A DNA stretch of 64,000 nucleotides, taken from Bacteroidales bacterium (GTDB lineage Bacteria > Bacteroidota > Bacteroidia > Bacteroidales > UBA1715). Positions 55,819 through 64,000 of this stretch are shown in pieces; within the stretch, counting starts at the first letter, position 1, and every line of letters starts with the position of its first letter. The stretch is taken from NCBI GenBank assembly GCA_016714605.1, contig JADKDL010000027.1, positions 1 through 64,000 on the forward strand, read 5' to 3'. The position numbers were made by a program, and so were the translations under genes. The notes under the pieces are model-generated. The model did no database searches and was not told the DNA's origin. It saw only the letters and a list, made by a program, of their open reading frames with translations.

Positions 55819-58800
55819 CTAAAAAGTAACATTGGTAACTCTTCCCGAAACGGTGAATGACTTCTTCATAGAACCGCCCGAATAGGTGCCACCCGAGTAA
55901 ATGCCATTGGTAATGGTACCACCTGAATATGAACCTCCGGTATACAGATTATATGTAGTTCCGTTTGTTAATTGATTTGAAGAGAATAAAAATTTATAGC
56001 CACCATACGGTAGTTTTACTGTAATAATATCTTTTCCATTAGAATCTTGTATTCTGAAAAATGAATTTGCAGTAACTAAAGTTGTTGTTGTTAAAAATAA
56101 GTTATTTTGAGTAGAATTAGGACTCATTGCTTGAATCATAAATGAATTTCCACCTGCTCCAAAGCTATAACCACCATTCATTAAATAACTTCCATTAAAA
56201 TCAAATGCTTCTTCCGGACCAGTGAGTCCTTCTAATTGATGTGTTATTATAGTCCCACCGGTTTGTTCTATGCTACCATTACTATCTACAGCATCTAGAC
56301 CATCTGCAATTACTACACCACCGGTTACTTTCAACAAACTGCCGTCATTACCATTGTCTCCACCGCTTACGAGTCCGGCTGTAGCATTTATACCATCGTT
56401 GCTTGAGGTTACAGAAGTAAAACCTCCATTTACTGTTATGAATTTAGCTTCCAGACCTTCAACAGAATTTTCAATTGTTAGTGTTCCGTTATTAATGGTT
56501 ATTGAATTGTCTGATTTTATACCGTCATCGGTAGATTTAATGGTTATAGTACCGTTGTTTACAACCACTGCAGTTGCTCCTTTTATTGCTTTGGGTAAAT
56601 AATAATCGGTAGATGAGCCAAAGCCTGAACCTGTAGTTGAAACCGTTATTTTGGCTCCGGTTGTGGTTACATTAAGTGTAGGACTTTCATTTCCTTGTCC
56701 TATGGTAATAGTTCCGTCGCTTGAAATACCTTTGCCACCCGAGCCCGAACTTGATAGGGTTACAGAACCATTAGAAATGGTAATATTGCCATCAGCATTA
56801 ATACAAATTGCTCCATACGCATCTTTTGCATTTGCTGAATTAGTGAATGTACCTCCATTTCCGGTAGTGGTAATTTTAACGGTACCACCCGAAATAAGAA
56901 TAGTAGCATCGGTAGAAATTCCTCTTCCTCCCATACCTGAGTGCGTAATTGTAATATCCGAGCCACTTACAATGATATCGGCATCGCTTTTTATTGCAGT
57001 ACAATATGAAGGCTCAGAACCAGAACCTGTTGATACTAAGGTTGCATTTCCTGAAGCTTTTACGGTAATTACACCTCCACTCAAAGTCATAGTTCCGCTA
57101 CTTTTTATTGCCTTAGAATCATCCTTGGTAATGGTAATATTTACCGTTCCATCGCTTATATTTAGAATACCGGCTGTTGTAGCATTTCCTGAGCTTACAC
57201 TATTGTTGGCGGTAACTTTTCCACCCGAAATACTAATATTCACAGACGATGCAATGGCATCATCTACAGAGTTTATTGTTAATTCACCAGCTGTAATAGC
57301 AACCAAATCGTTACCATTTACGCCTTCATCTCCGGCACAAATATCAAAAGTACCACCGTTTATAAGAACGTCGTCTTTCGAATTTATGCCATCGCCAGCA
57401 ACACTAATTGTGTAAACTCCTGCACTGATTACTATATTATTATTACTCTCAATACCATGTCTTGCTAGGGTATCATTATAAATCTCAGAACATCCGCCAC
57501 CTACAGTAAGCTTGTAAGTTCCATTTAAAAGTGAAATTTTATCGCCTGCTTTTATCGCAACAAAATCAGAAACAATAGTTATATCGCCATTAGCAACCAG
57601 AATGGTAGAATCGGCATTCATGCCTTCATCTTGAGTTGTCAGATTTAGTGTTCCGTCATAAATTGCTATGAGTCCGGCAGTATTTAATACGTCTTTTTGA
57701 GAAGTAACCGTAAGTTTACCTCCGGTAATTGCAATTTGTGTATCAGAATACAATGAATTATTGTCGGAAATAATGGTAGTATTTCCGTTATTTATAGTAA
57801 TATCTGCATTAGCACTAATACCTTCTGCACCCGTGGTAAGTTTAATAGTACCACCGTTTATTAGAACTACACTATCAGAATTTATGGCATCGCCGGCAGC
57901 GTTTATATTCAAAGTACCACTTTCTATTGTAATGCTACTATTAGCTTTTATACCTTTGTGAGATAGCGTATCTGTTATTGTTGCATTGCTTCCGCCTCCG
58001 GTTGTAATATCTATTGATGCATTAGAAATAAAAACAGAAGTTTCTGCATCAATTCCATCGCCATCGGCTTCTATAGAAATAGTACCTCCGGTAATTGACA
58101 CATAACCAAGCGTTGCGTCTGCTTTTTTGCTAGACTTTATTCCGTCGCCATTGGCTTTAACAGTAATATCGCCACCAGAAATTTCAACATTATCTTTGCC
58201 TATTAAAGCATCGTCGGTTGCTGTAATTTCAATTGTTCCACTGGTTATGCTCAACTTATCGTTACTTACAATACCGTTTTTGTAGTTTGCATCTATTATA
58301 AGTTTTCCGGTACCCGAAATTTCCAAATCATCTTTGCTGAAAATTGCAGCATTTGGTTCTGTTTGGTCGGGAGTAGTATAAATGTAATTTTCACCATCGG
58401 TAATATAATTGGTTGTTCCCTCGCCAAGTACTATATTCGTTTTTATTGCACTGCTTATATAAATACCCGAACTAGTGGAATTGTTTATGTCTACCTCATT
58501 GAGGGTAAGTGTTACATGGGTAGTGTCAATAGAATTTACAATTATCTGTCCATCGGTTAACGATCCGGTAACTGCGTAATTTCCACCCGAAGTAACAATT
58601 ATAGTAGAACCATCTATAATTGCAGTTGTTGAGTTGGTAGATATAGATGAACCATCAAGTTCTATATATAAATCTTTAATAGAAACCTGAGTGGTGAACG
58701 TTTGTGCCGAACTAAGAATCGTACCTTCACTGTATTGTGCGAAAGCCACCACATAATAGGTAGTAGCTGGTAGCAAACCATTTAATACAAAGCTGTAAAC

Positions 58801-61800
58801 ACCTGCACCATTTCCTACCGTAATTATATTATCGGTCGCGGTTGGGTTGCTATTTGTCTGACTCCAATAAAATCCCCGTGAAATTACCTCAGTTTGGTCA
58901 GATGTGATCTCAGCATTGAGTTTAGCCGAAGTTTCAGAGATATTGGTAATAAGCAAAGTGTTTATTACCGGAGGAATAACAGGAGCTGCTTCGGTAGTAA
59001 ACGATAAAACATTGCCTAAAATAATTCCCTCAGTATAGATTACATAGCTACGGAAATAGTATGTAGTTTCGGGACTTAAGCCGTTAATTGTTTTTGTAAA
59101 TGAGTTATTTGCATAAGTAAGCGAAATGGTATTATCAGAACCAGTCGGATTTGTGTTTGTAGCACTCCAGTAGAATCCGTAACCAAGTATATCAGAATTG
59201 CCTAAGTCGGTAATAGAACCGTTTAAGTCGGCCGAATTTTGAGTAAGTGCAGTAGCCGCTTCGGTTATAATAGTAGGAGCAATAATAGGTTCCTGTTCAG
59301 TAGTAAAGACAACTACATTTCCGGTAATTGTACCTTCAGAGGTTTCAACAAAAGCCTTAAAATAATATGTTGTTTCGGCAGATAGATCTGCTAGGTTTGC
59401 TGTTAATTGGTTGGCGGTAATGGTTTGGTAAATAATACTATCATGCTCAGTTGGGTCGGCATTGGAGTAGCTCCAATAAAACCCTGATGATAGAATAGGT
59501 AGATTACCTGCAATAGTTAGCACGCCGTTCAAAGTAGCACTGTTGGTTGTAATATCTGTAGCAGCAAGGGTAACTATTTTAGGAAGCACAACAGGAGCAG
59601 CAGAAGTTGTAAACGAAACAACGTTACCTGTTACCGTACCTTCAGAGTAACGTATGAATGCTTTAATGTAATAGCTTGTAAGCGGTATCAAATTCTGCAA
59701 AGCATATTCTATTGTTGATGTGGTATATTTTAAAGAAATGATACTGTCTGAACTGCTTGGGTTGCTGTTAGATGTACTGAGGTAGAAACCTACAGAATCA
59801 ATAGAGATATTTTCTAAATTGTTAACCAGAGCATTTACTATTGCAGCATTATGAGTTATTCCTTCAACATCGAGCGTAGTAACAGTAGGAGGGGTAGTAG
59901 TCTTTTCTTTTGTCGTAAAGCTTACTGTTTCACCTAGAACCGTTTTACCTGAATATGTAGCAAATGCTCTGAAATAGTATGTTGTAGAAGGATTTAAGTT
60001 TTGGAGCAATTGAGCTATATCTCCTGTTTTACCTGCAATAGAAATATTACTATCGTTTACAGTCGGGTCGTTATTCGATACACTCCAATAAAAACCGCAC
60101 AATTCAATCTGTGCTTCAACTGAGACAATATTCGCGTTTATTGTAGCTGAATAAGTATTTACTTCGGTAGCAGTAAGCGTAGTAACAACCGGAGTAGGTA
60201 TAATATGTTCAGCGGTTTTAAATTGAACTATTTCTCCGGTAACTTCACCTCCTTGATAGAGAGAAAATGCTTTAACATAGTAAACCGTATTTGGTAGTAA
60301 GTCTGATAATTGTGTCTTAATATCTCCAGTAGCAGCAGATAGGTTTATTACTCTATCGTTTTCATTTGGATTTGAATTTTCTGCAGATATATAAAATCCG
60401 TTTGTTGCTATGGTAATATTTTCACCCGGTAATACTGTTGCATTAAGCGTTGTCGAATTTTCAGTAATATTTGTAGGCAAAAGCGTTTCTACAGTAGGAG
60501 GGATGGTTGTTTTGTTTAAGGTAGTAAATGACAAAACACTTCCGGTTACCGTTTCATTATCGTAAATAGCAAAGGCTTTGAAATAATATTGAGTGCCCGT
60601 TTCAAGCAGACTTAATACACTAGAAAAACTACCGGTGCCAGTACCAGATAATACAATATTATCATTAACATCAGGATTCTGATTCGTCTTGCTCCAATAG
60701 AAACCACGAGAAGCTATAGTTACATTGCCTGAAACATAGACATTACCTATTAATTCGGCCGAATTTTCTGTTACATTTTCAACAGCAACTGTGTTTATTG
60801 TAGGGATTTCAGAAATTACTTCAGCGGTTTTGAACGTAAATACATTTCCCGTTACAGTACCATTACTATATGTAGCATAAGCTTTAAAGTAATATCTTGT
60901 GTTTGGAGTAAGCGAACTGATGATTTTTGAGAAATTGCCTGTTTCGCCTTCAAGAATAATGTAATTATCATTTTTTGTCGGATTTTCATTTGTTGAACTC
61001 CAATAAAAACCTCTCACCAAGATGATTGTTTTACCATCGGTAGAAATGTTTCCGTTAAGTGTTGCAGTTGTTTGGTCTATTCCTGTTGCAGCAATAGTAG
61101 ATACCAAAGGAGCTTGCTCAACCTCTTTGGTAGTGGTAAAAGAAAGCACATCGCCCAGTACGGTACCATTTTTATATGAAGCATAAGCTCTGAAATAGTA
61201 GGTAGTTGCAGGCGATAGCGACCTTAGTATTTTAGAAAACGCACCAGTTCCCGAACCCATTACTAGGTTATTATCAGAATAGTTGGGCGTAGAATTACTC
61301 GCACTCCAATAGAAGCCATAGGCTTGTACTTCTGCCGTTTCATCAGCCGATACGTTACCTTTGATTGTTACTGTATTTGTAGAAATATCTACAGCATCAA
61401 CGGTAGTTACAATTGGCGGATTAACAACAGTTTTTGTAGTAAATGAAAGTATGCTTCCAAGTACCTCGCCACCCTGATAATATGCAAAAGCTCTGTAATA
61501 TACGGTTGTACCTTGAGGCAAACTGGTTATTTGAGTTGAAAAATCGCCATTTCCTTCTCCAGCATTTATAGTATATTCTCTATCGCCCGGATCATTGCTA
61601 TTGGTTGTCCAGTAGAAACCTTTACTATTAATTATTGTATTCTGAGTTACGGTGAGCAACGATGCCGAAATTGTTGCCGTTGTTTCAGTTATTTCGCTTG
61701 CTTTGTTGGTAGTAATTATTGGAGCAGCAATAAATTCGGTGGGAGTTGTAAATGAAATAACATTTCCATATACAGTAATATTATTTTCTAAGGCAAATGC

Positions 61801-62340
61801 TCTTAAGTAATATTTAGTTTCGGGAGTTAAGTTTGTGTATGTCTTAGAAAAAGAGCCAATTCCAGAACCGGAGATGATAACCATATCTTTACTGTCGGGC
61901 AAGGTATTGGTGGTACTTAAAAAGAAACCTCTTGCTATTATATTTATTTCACTATCGGTATTAGTAATAGAACCTGCAAATGTAGCTGTATTCTCGGTTA
62001 AATTAGTTACCTCTAAGGTAGTTACAACCGAAGGAATTGTTTTTATTTGAGCAATTTCCGAATATGCCGGAACACAATATGAATATGAAATTTTTGCTCT
62101 GTAATATCCTTCATTTCCCTTTGCATTTATTTTATAAATAGCACTATTAGCACCCGTAATGTCTGTCCAGAGAACAGCATCGGTACTATATTGCCATTGT
62201 GCCGAACCTTTAAAGGAAGAAACGTTAAATACTACTGTATCATTTTCAATAGTCAACGTGTCGTTATTTGTAATTACTATCTGTCCAAATACTTGGATAG
62301 AAGCTATTACGAATAGTATGTATGTTAGAAAATATTTCAT
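55819..62340 (-). CDS. Giant surface protein: 11 fibronectin-III-like repeats plus Cthe_2159-type beta-helix
   Basis: A 2173-residue exported protein with a signal peptide ending QVFGQ. After a short Ig-like segment there are 11 repeats of ~100 residues (about 110-1240), each with the pattern PxVtTl...GFYWS..N.P...DN...L.P.TTYYF.AFA.Y..G.V.G.V.SFTT. The C-terminal ~900 residues are glycine/threonine/isoleucine-rich short repeats (ISGGTI, NSDDGI, ITITNG types) as in the Cthe_2159 (DUF4353) right-handed beta-helix, known in one member to bind polygalacturonate with calcium. The end is Gly/Ser-rich (YSGGTYSGGS) without a clear T9SS tail. It is intact, with its own terminator, 130 bases after the small T9SS-tailed gene. 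Likely an adhesin or polysaccharide-binding surface protein. Confidence 0.85.
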   Translation of the reverse strand: MKYFLTYILFVIASIQVFGQIVITNNDTLTIENDTVVFNVSSFKGSAQWQYSTDAVLWTDITGANSAIYKINAKGNEGYYRAKISYSYCVPAYSEIAQIKTIPSVVTTLEVTNLTENTATFAGSITNTDSEINIIARGFFLSTTNTLPDSKDMVIISGSGIGSFSKTYTNLTPETKYYLRAFALENNITVYGNVISFTTPTEFIAAPIITTNKASEITETTATISASLLTVTQNTIINSKGFYWTTNSNDPGDREYTINAGEGNGDFSTQITSLPQGTTVYYRAFAYYQGGEVLGSILSFTTKTVVNPPIVTTVDAVDISTNTVTIKGNVSADETAEVQAYGFYWSASNSTPNYSDNNLVMGSGTGAFSKILRSLSPATTYYFRAYASYKNGTVLGDVLSFTTTKEVEQAPLVSTIAATGIDQTTATLNGNISTDGKTIILVRGFYWSSTNENPTKNDNYIILEGETGNFSKIISSLTPNTRYYFKAYATYSNGTVTGNVFTFKTAEVISEIPTINTVAVENVTENSAELIGNVYVSGNVTIASRGFYWSKTNQNPDVNDNIVLSGTGTGSFSSVLSLLETGTQYYFKAFAIYDNETVTGSVLSFTTLNKTTIPPTVETLLPTNITENSTTLNATVLPGENITIATNGFYISAENSNPNENDRVINLSAATGDIKTQLSDLLPNTVYYVKAFSLYQGGEVTGEIVQFKTAEHIIPTPVVTTLTATEVNTYSATINANIVSVEAQIELCGFYWSVSNNDPTVNDSNISIAGKTGDIAQLLQNLNPSTTYYFRAFATYSGKTVLGETVSFTTKEKTTTPPTVTTLDVEGITHNAAIVNALVNNLENISIDSVGFYLSTSNSNPSSSDSIISLKYTTSTIEYALQNLIPLTSYYIKAFIRYSEGTVTGNVVSFTTSAAPVVLPKIVTLAATDITTNSATLNGVLTIAGNLPILSSGFYWSYSNADPTEHDSIIYQTITANQLTANLADLSAETTYYFKAFVETSEGTITGNVVVFTTEQEPIIAPTIITEAATALTQNSADLNGSITDLGNSDILGYGFYWSATNTNPTGSDNTISLTYANNSFTKTINGLSPETTYYFRSYVIYTEGIILGNVLSFTTEAAPVIPPVINTLLITNISETSAKLNAEITSDQTEVISRGFYWSQTNSNPTATDNIITVGNGAGVYSFVLNGLLPATTYYVVAFAQYSEGTILSSAQTFTTQVSIKDLYIELDGSSISTNSTTAIIDGSTIIVTSGGNYAVTGSLTDGQIIVNSIDTTHVTLTLNEVDINNSTSSGIYISSAIKTNIVLGEGTTNYITDGENYIYTTPDQTEPNAAIFSKDDLEISGTGKLIIDANYKNGIVSNDKLSITSGTIEITATDDALIGKDNVEISGGDITVKANGDGIKSSKKADATLGYVSITGGTISIEADGDGIDAETSVFISNASIDITTGGGSNATITDTLSHKGIKANSSITIESGTLNINAAGDAINSDSVVLINGGTIKLTTGAEGISANADITINNGNTTIISDNNSLYSDTQIAITGGKLTVTSQKDVLNTAGLIAIYDGTLNLTTQDEGMNADSTILVANGDITIVSDFVAIKAGDKISLLNGTYKLTVGGGCSEIYNDTLARHGIESNNNIVISAGVYTISVAGDGINSKDDVLINGGTFDICAGDEGVNGNDLVAITAGELTINSVDDAIASSVNISISGGKVTANNSVSSGNATTAGILNISDGTVNITITKDDSKAIKSSGTMTLSGGVITVKASGNATLVSTGSGSEPSYCTAIKSDADIIVSGSDITITHSGMGGRGISTDATILISGGTVKITTTGNGGTFTNSANAKDAYGAICINADGNITISNGSVTLSSSGSGGKGISSDGTITIGQGNESPTLNVTTTGAKITVSTTGSGFGSSTDYYLPKAIKGATAVVVNNGTITIKSTDDGIKSDNSITINNGTLTIENSVEGLEAKFITVNGGFTSVTSSNDGINATAGLVSGGDNGNDGSLLKVTGGVVIADGLDAVDSNGSIEQTGGTIITHQLEGLTGPEEAFDFNGSYLMNGGYSFGAGGNSFMIQAMSPNSTQNNLFLTTTTLVTANSFFRIQDSNGKDIITVKLPYGGYKFLFSSNQLTNGTTYNLYTGGSYSGGTITNGIYSGGTYSGGSMKKSFTVSGRVTNVTF

Positions 62341-62470
62341 TTTTATATAATTTTTTATGTTTATCTAAATCTGTTTTAAATGTGTTTCGGCTTTGTTTCC
62401 GGACTTTTTAAGCTTCTATAATGCTCTATAATTCAAAGAGACAAACCCAGACTGCTATATTCTTGTTTTT

Positions 62471-63103
62471 TTACTCAACAAATAATTGCTCTGTAATTTT
62501 CATAGTAGAGCCTTGAGCAGTAACCAGATATACACCTTGAGATATATCTAGTGAAAAAGGAATTTTTTCAGAACCTGAAAATGAATTAATAGATTTTAGA
62601 TAAACTATTTTTCCGGTGTTATCGGAAATTGAAATATAGATAGGAGCGTTTGTTGGTTCACCTTTTAGGGTAACAGTAACCTTTTCCTGAGCAGGATTTG
62701 GTGAAAGAGAAAGATTTATTGTTTCTTTTCTTAGTTCGGGTATAGATGTACCATTTCCATCATCTTTTACAATTACATTGTATGTTAAATACAGACGACA
62801 GTCATTACCATCGGTAATTGTTTGATAGTAACTCGTTGTTTTGTCGGGTTTTGTTGTTGGTTTTTCTAGAGTTGCATTATCTACCATATTGGTAGGAAAC
62901 CAATAATACTCATAAGTACCCGTTCCACCATTTATTTTTAAATCAGAGGCAAGTACTACCGATTCACCTTTTGCAATAGTTACCTCACTGTTTTTCAAGG
63001 AATAACTTAAATCGTCTAGTTGTTTTACAGCCAGATTTACTTGTGTCTGTGAAAATGCCGCGGATACGAGCACCCAAAGAAAAAATACAATTTTTGTTCT
63101 CAT
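62471..63103 (-). CDS. Small secreted protein with type IX secretion (Por_Secre_tail) domain
   Basis: A 210-residue protein with a signal peptide ending AFSQ. Residues ~35-115 form an Ig-like, PKD/SprB-type domain (GGTGTYEYYWFPTNMV; YYQTITDGNDC). The last ~80 residues are a type A T9SS sorting domain (LSLSPNPAQEKVTVTLKG, GVYLVTAQGS, EQLFVE). This shows that the organism uses T9SS, in contrast to the AGWN-ended enzymes. It lies just upstream of the giant protein gene and may be its partner, which is inference. Confidence 0.87.
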   Translation of the reverse strand: MRTKIVFFLWVLVSAAFSQTQVNLAVKQLDDLSYSLKNSEVTIAKGESVVLASDLKINGGTGTYEYYWFPTNMVDNATLEKPTTKPDKTTSYYQTITDGNDCRLYLTYNVIVKDDGNGTSIPELRKETINLSLSPNPAQEKVTVTLKGEPTNAPIYISISDNTGKIVYLKSINSFSGSEKIPFSLDISQGVYLVTAQGSTMKITEQLFVE

Positions 63104-63545
63104 GTTTATTATATTTATTATTTATTTCTTCAATTTATTTTTCAGTATATTATTTTTATTAACCACATTATTAATGAATTACTTCTTAATCTGATTATGA
63201 AAGTTTACATTATATTAACTAAAAATTAACATAAAGTTTACATTGTAGCTTTTAGACAGTTTTGTATTCTGAAAGTACGTATGACATCAGTATTTAAATT
63301 GATATTTTTTATCATACTGAATAAGAAACATCATCTATATAGAAAAGGAAAGTACTGAAAAACGGAAAATACAATAGGAGGGAAGACATGAAATCAATCA
63401 GGCGATGATTTTAACTCTCGTACAGCGAGCGGAACATAATTGCTTTTAGAAAGTAATGGAAGCCCATTACTATATTACCATGAGTTCAATGTAATAATTA
63501 ATAATAAAATGATCCACAATGCTGTAATTTTCCGGTTTTGGTAAT

Positions 63546-63685
63546 CCGCCTATTGAAAAATGCGTAAAAAAATTGGGAGAGAGAGCGTTAAAAACAAGGA
63601 CATGTCTGAGCGCAACGTAGTGGAGCGAGTTTGTCCTTGTTTAGCTCAAACGAACCAATTTTTAGCATTTTTCAATCAGCGGCGG
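63546..63685. repeat. Large imperfect inverted repeat
   Basis: The left arm CCGCCTATTGAAAAATGCG... (63546-63576) and right arm (63655-63685, ending CAATCAGCGGCGG) are complementary with small gaps. Inside, ACAAGGACA (63594-63602) pairs with TGTCCTTGT (63632-63640). Together they fold into one long stem. An open frame here is probably a by-product. Confidence 0.7.
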
Positions 63686-63842
63686 CTTTTTTGGTTACTT
63701 TTTCAGCTGATGGAAAAAGTAACAGAAATTCTCGTACAGCGAAGCGTCCTCGCTTCGTAGGAGCATTCTAGGCCTCCAGCCAAAAGTCATTACGCTAAGC
63801 CTTTCCATATGGTATAAACCAGAAATACATGAATTTTAATAG

Positions 63843-63862
63843 CCCCCAGTTTTAACTGGGGG
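63843..63862. repeat. GC-rich REP-like palindrome
   Basis: CCCCCAGTTTTAACTGGGGG has 9-base perfect arms in AT-rich surroundings. It is a likely dispersed intergenic palindrome or hairpin. Confidence 0.6.
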
Positions 63863-63938
63863 TGCTTAAAGGGTTGAAAATGAATAGTCATGGATGCAAT
63901 CCATAGAATGAGAAGATAATAATGTTGAACCAGATTGC

Positions 63939-64000
63939 TATGTTTACCTCTCACATGACTATGTTTGCCTCTCACATGCTTATGTTTGCTTATCACATGC
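63939..64000. repeat. 21-bp tandem repeat cut by the window edge
   Basis: Three units start with TATGTTT (63939, 63960, 63981), each 21 bases and ending in CTCACATG or ATCACATG. The minus strand would read as heptads of the type HVRGKHS. The array continues beyond the window. Confidence 0.75.

Larger units (their letters stand above)
63104..64000. other. Repeat-rich region without a supported gene
   Basis: No convincing gene was seen in this stretch to the window end. It contains a large inverted repeat, a GC-rich palindrome and a 21-base tandem repeat at the edge, each listed separately. The first ~250 bases should hold the promoter of the T9SS-tailed protein gene. Confidence 0.5.

Noticed and set aside
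56270..57415. Plus-strand frames of 110 and 254 residues opposite the beta-helix gene
   Set aside because: They are shadows of the repetitive glycine/threonine-rich minus-strand coding sequence, with low-complexity valine/proline-rich translations.
63560..63760. 66-residue plus-strand reading frame
   Set aside because: It lies mostly inside a large inverted repeat, has no recognisable domain and a composition driven by the repeat.
63790..63996. 68-residue minus-strand reading frame with HVRGKHS heptads
   Set aside because: The heptads come from a 21-base tandem repeat at the window edge, and the rest crosses a GC-rich palindrome; there is no support for a protein.

Overview
The window looks like a low-GC, anaerobic, fibre-degrading member of the Bacteroidota, probably Bacteroidales. 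The evidence is a hybrid two-component regulator beside xylan-degrading enzymes, a type IX secretion (T9SS) tail, TonB receptors with carboxypeptidase-like N-termini, a LytS/LytTR sensor, a TAnnTTTG-type promoter box and cobalamin riboswitches ahead of btuB. No RNA gene other than the two riboswitches, no CRISPR array and no transposase gene was found.

1-14.5 kb (minus strand) is a xylan/hemicellulose locus. A hybrid sensor-regulator (HTCS) is followed by GH30 glucuronoxylanase, GH10 xylanase, a CE6-like acetylesterase, a GH27 alpha-galactosidase and the start of a GH5-like enzyme. The four complete enzymes end in a shared cassette of Ig-like domain, CBM6, an optional second Ig-like domain, and a ~75-residue 'AGWN' domain. 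No SusC/SusD pair is visible. Just upstream of the HTCS lies a 12-unit palindrome array with an exact 21-bp period.

15.1-21.1 kb (minus) holds six homologous secreted, barrel-like proteins arranged as three tandem A-B pairs; I know no function for them. 21.7-28.7 kb (plus) holds a TonB-dependent receptor, a TPR-like secreted protein, a LytS-LytTR sensor/regulator that reads as a fusion, a GAF-type histidine kinase and a small FG-GAP-like exported protein. 28.8-31.4 kb (minus) encodes a LamG/metalloprotease protein carrying AGWN domains.

32.2-43.4 kb (minus) is a corrinoid region with two very similar cobalamin riboswitches. One leads btuB, a zinc dehydrogenase, a TrpD-like phosphoribosyltransferase and a DUF4430 lipoprotein. 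The other leads btuF and cobO, followed after a palindrome-rich gap by btuC and btuD. A DEAD-box helicase lies between. cbiA at 51.5 kb adds corrin amidation.

43.6-51.3 kb (minus) has an SPFH protein and then a sulfur-respiration block: octaheme tetrathionate-reductase-like cytochrome, cytochrome b, two YeeE/YedE transporters (one with a rhodanese-like tail) and ResB/CcsA cytochrome c maturation. 53-64 kb has an SUMF1-like lipoprotein, a PIN-domain gene pair flanked by two MITE-like repeats, a 2173-residue repeat/beta-helix surface protein, a small T9SS-tailed protein and repeat-rich intergenic DNA.

Many genes between 0.4 and 39 kb are split by single-base frameshifts, about half at homopolymers, whereas every gene from 39.5 to 63.1 kb is intact. 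I read the breaks mainly as consensus errors and give full-length gene spans.
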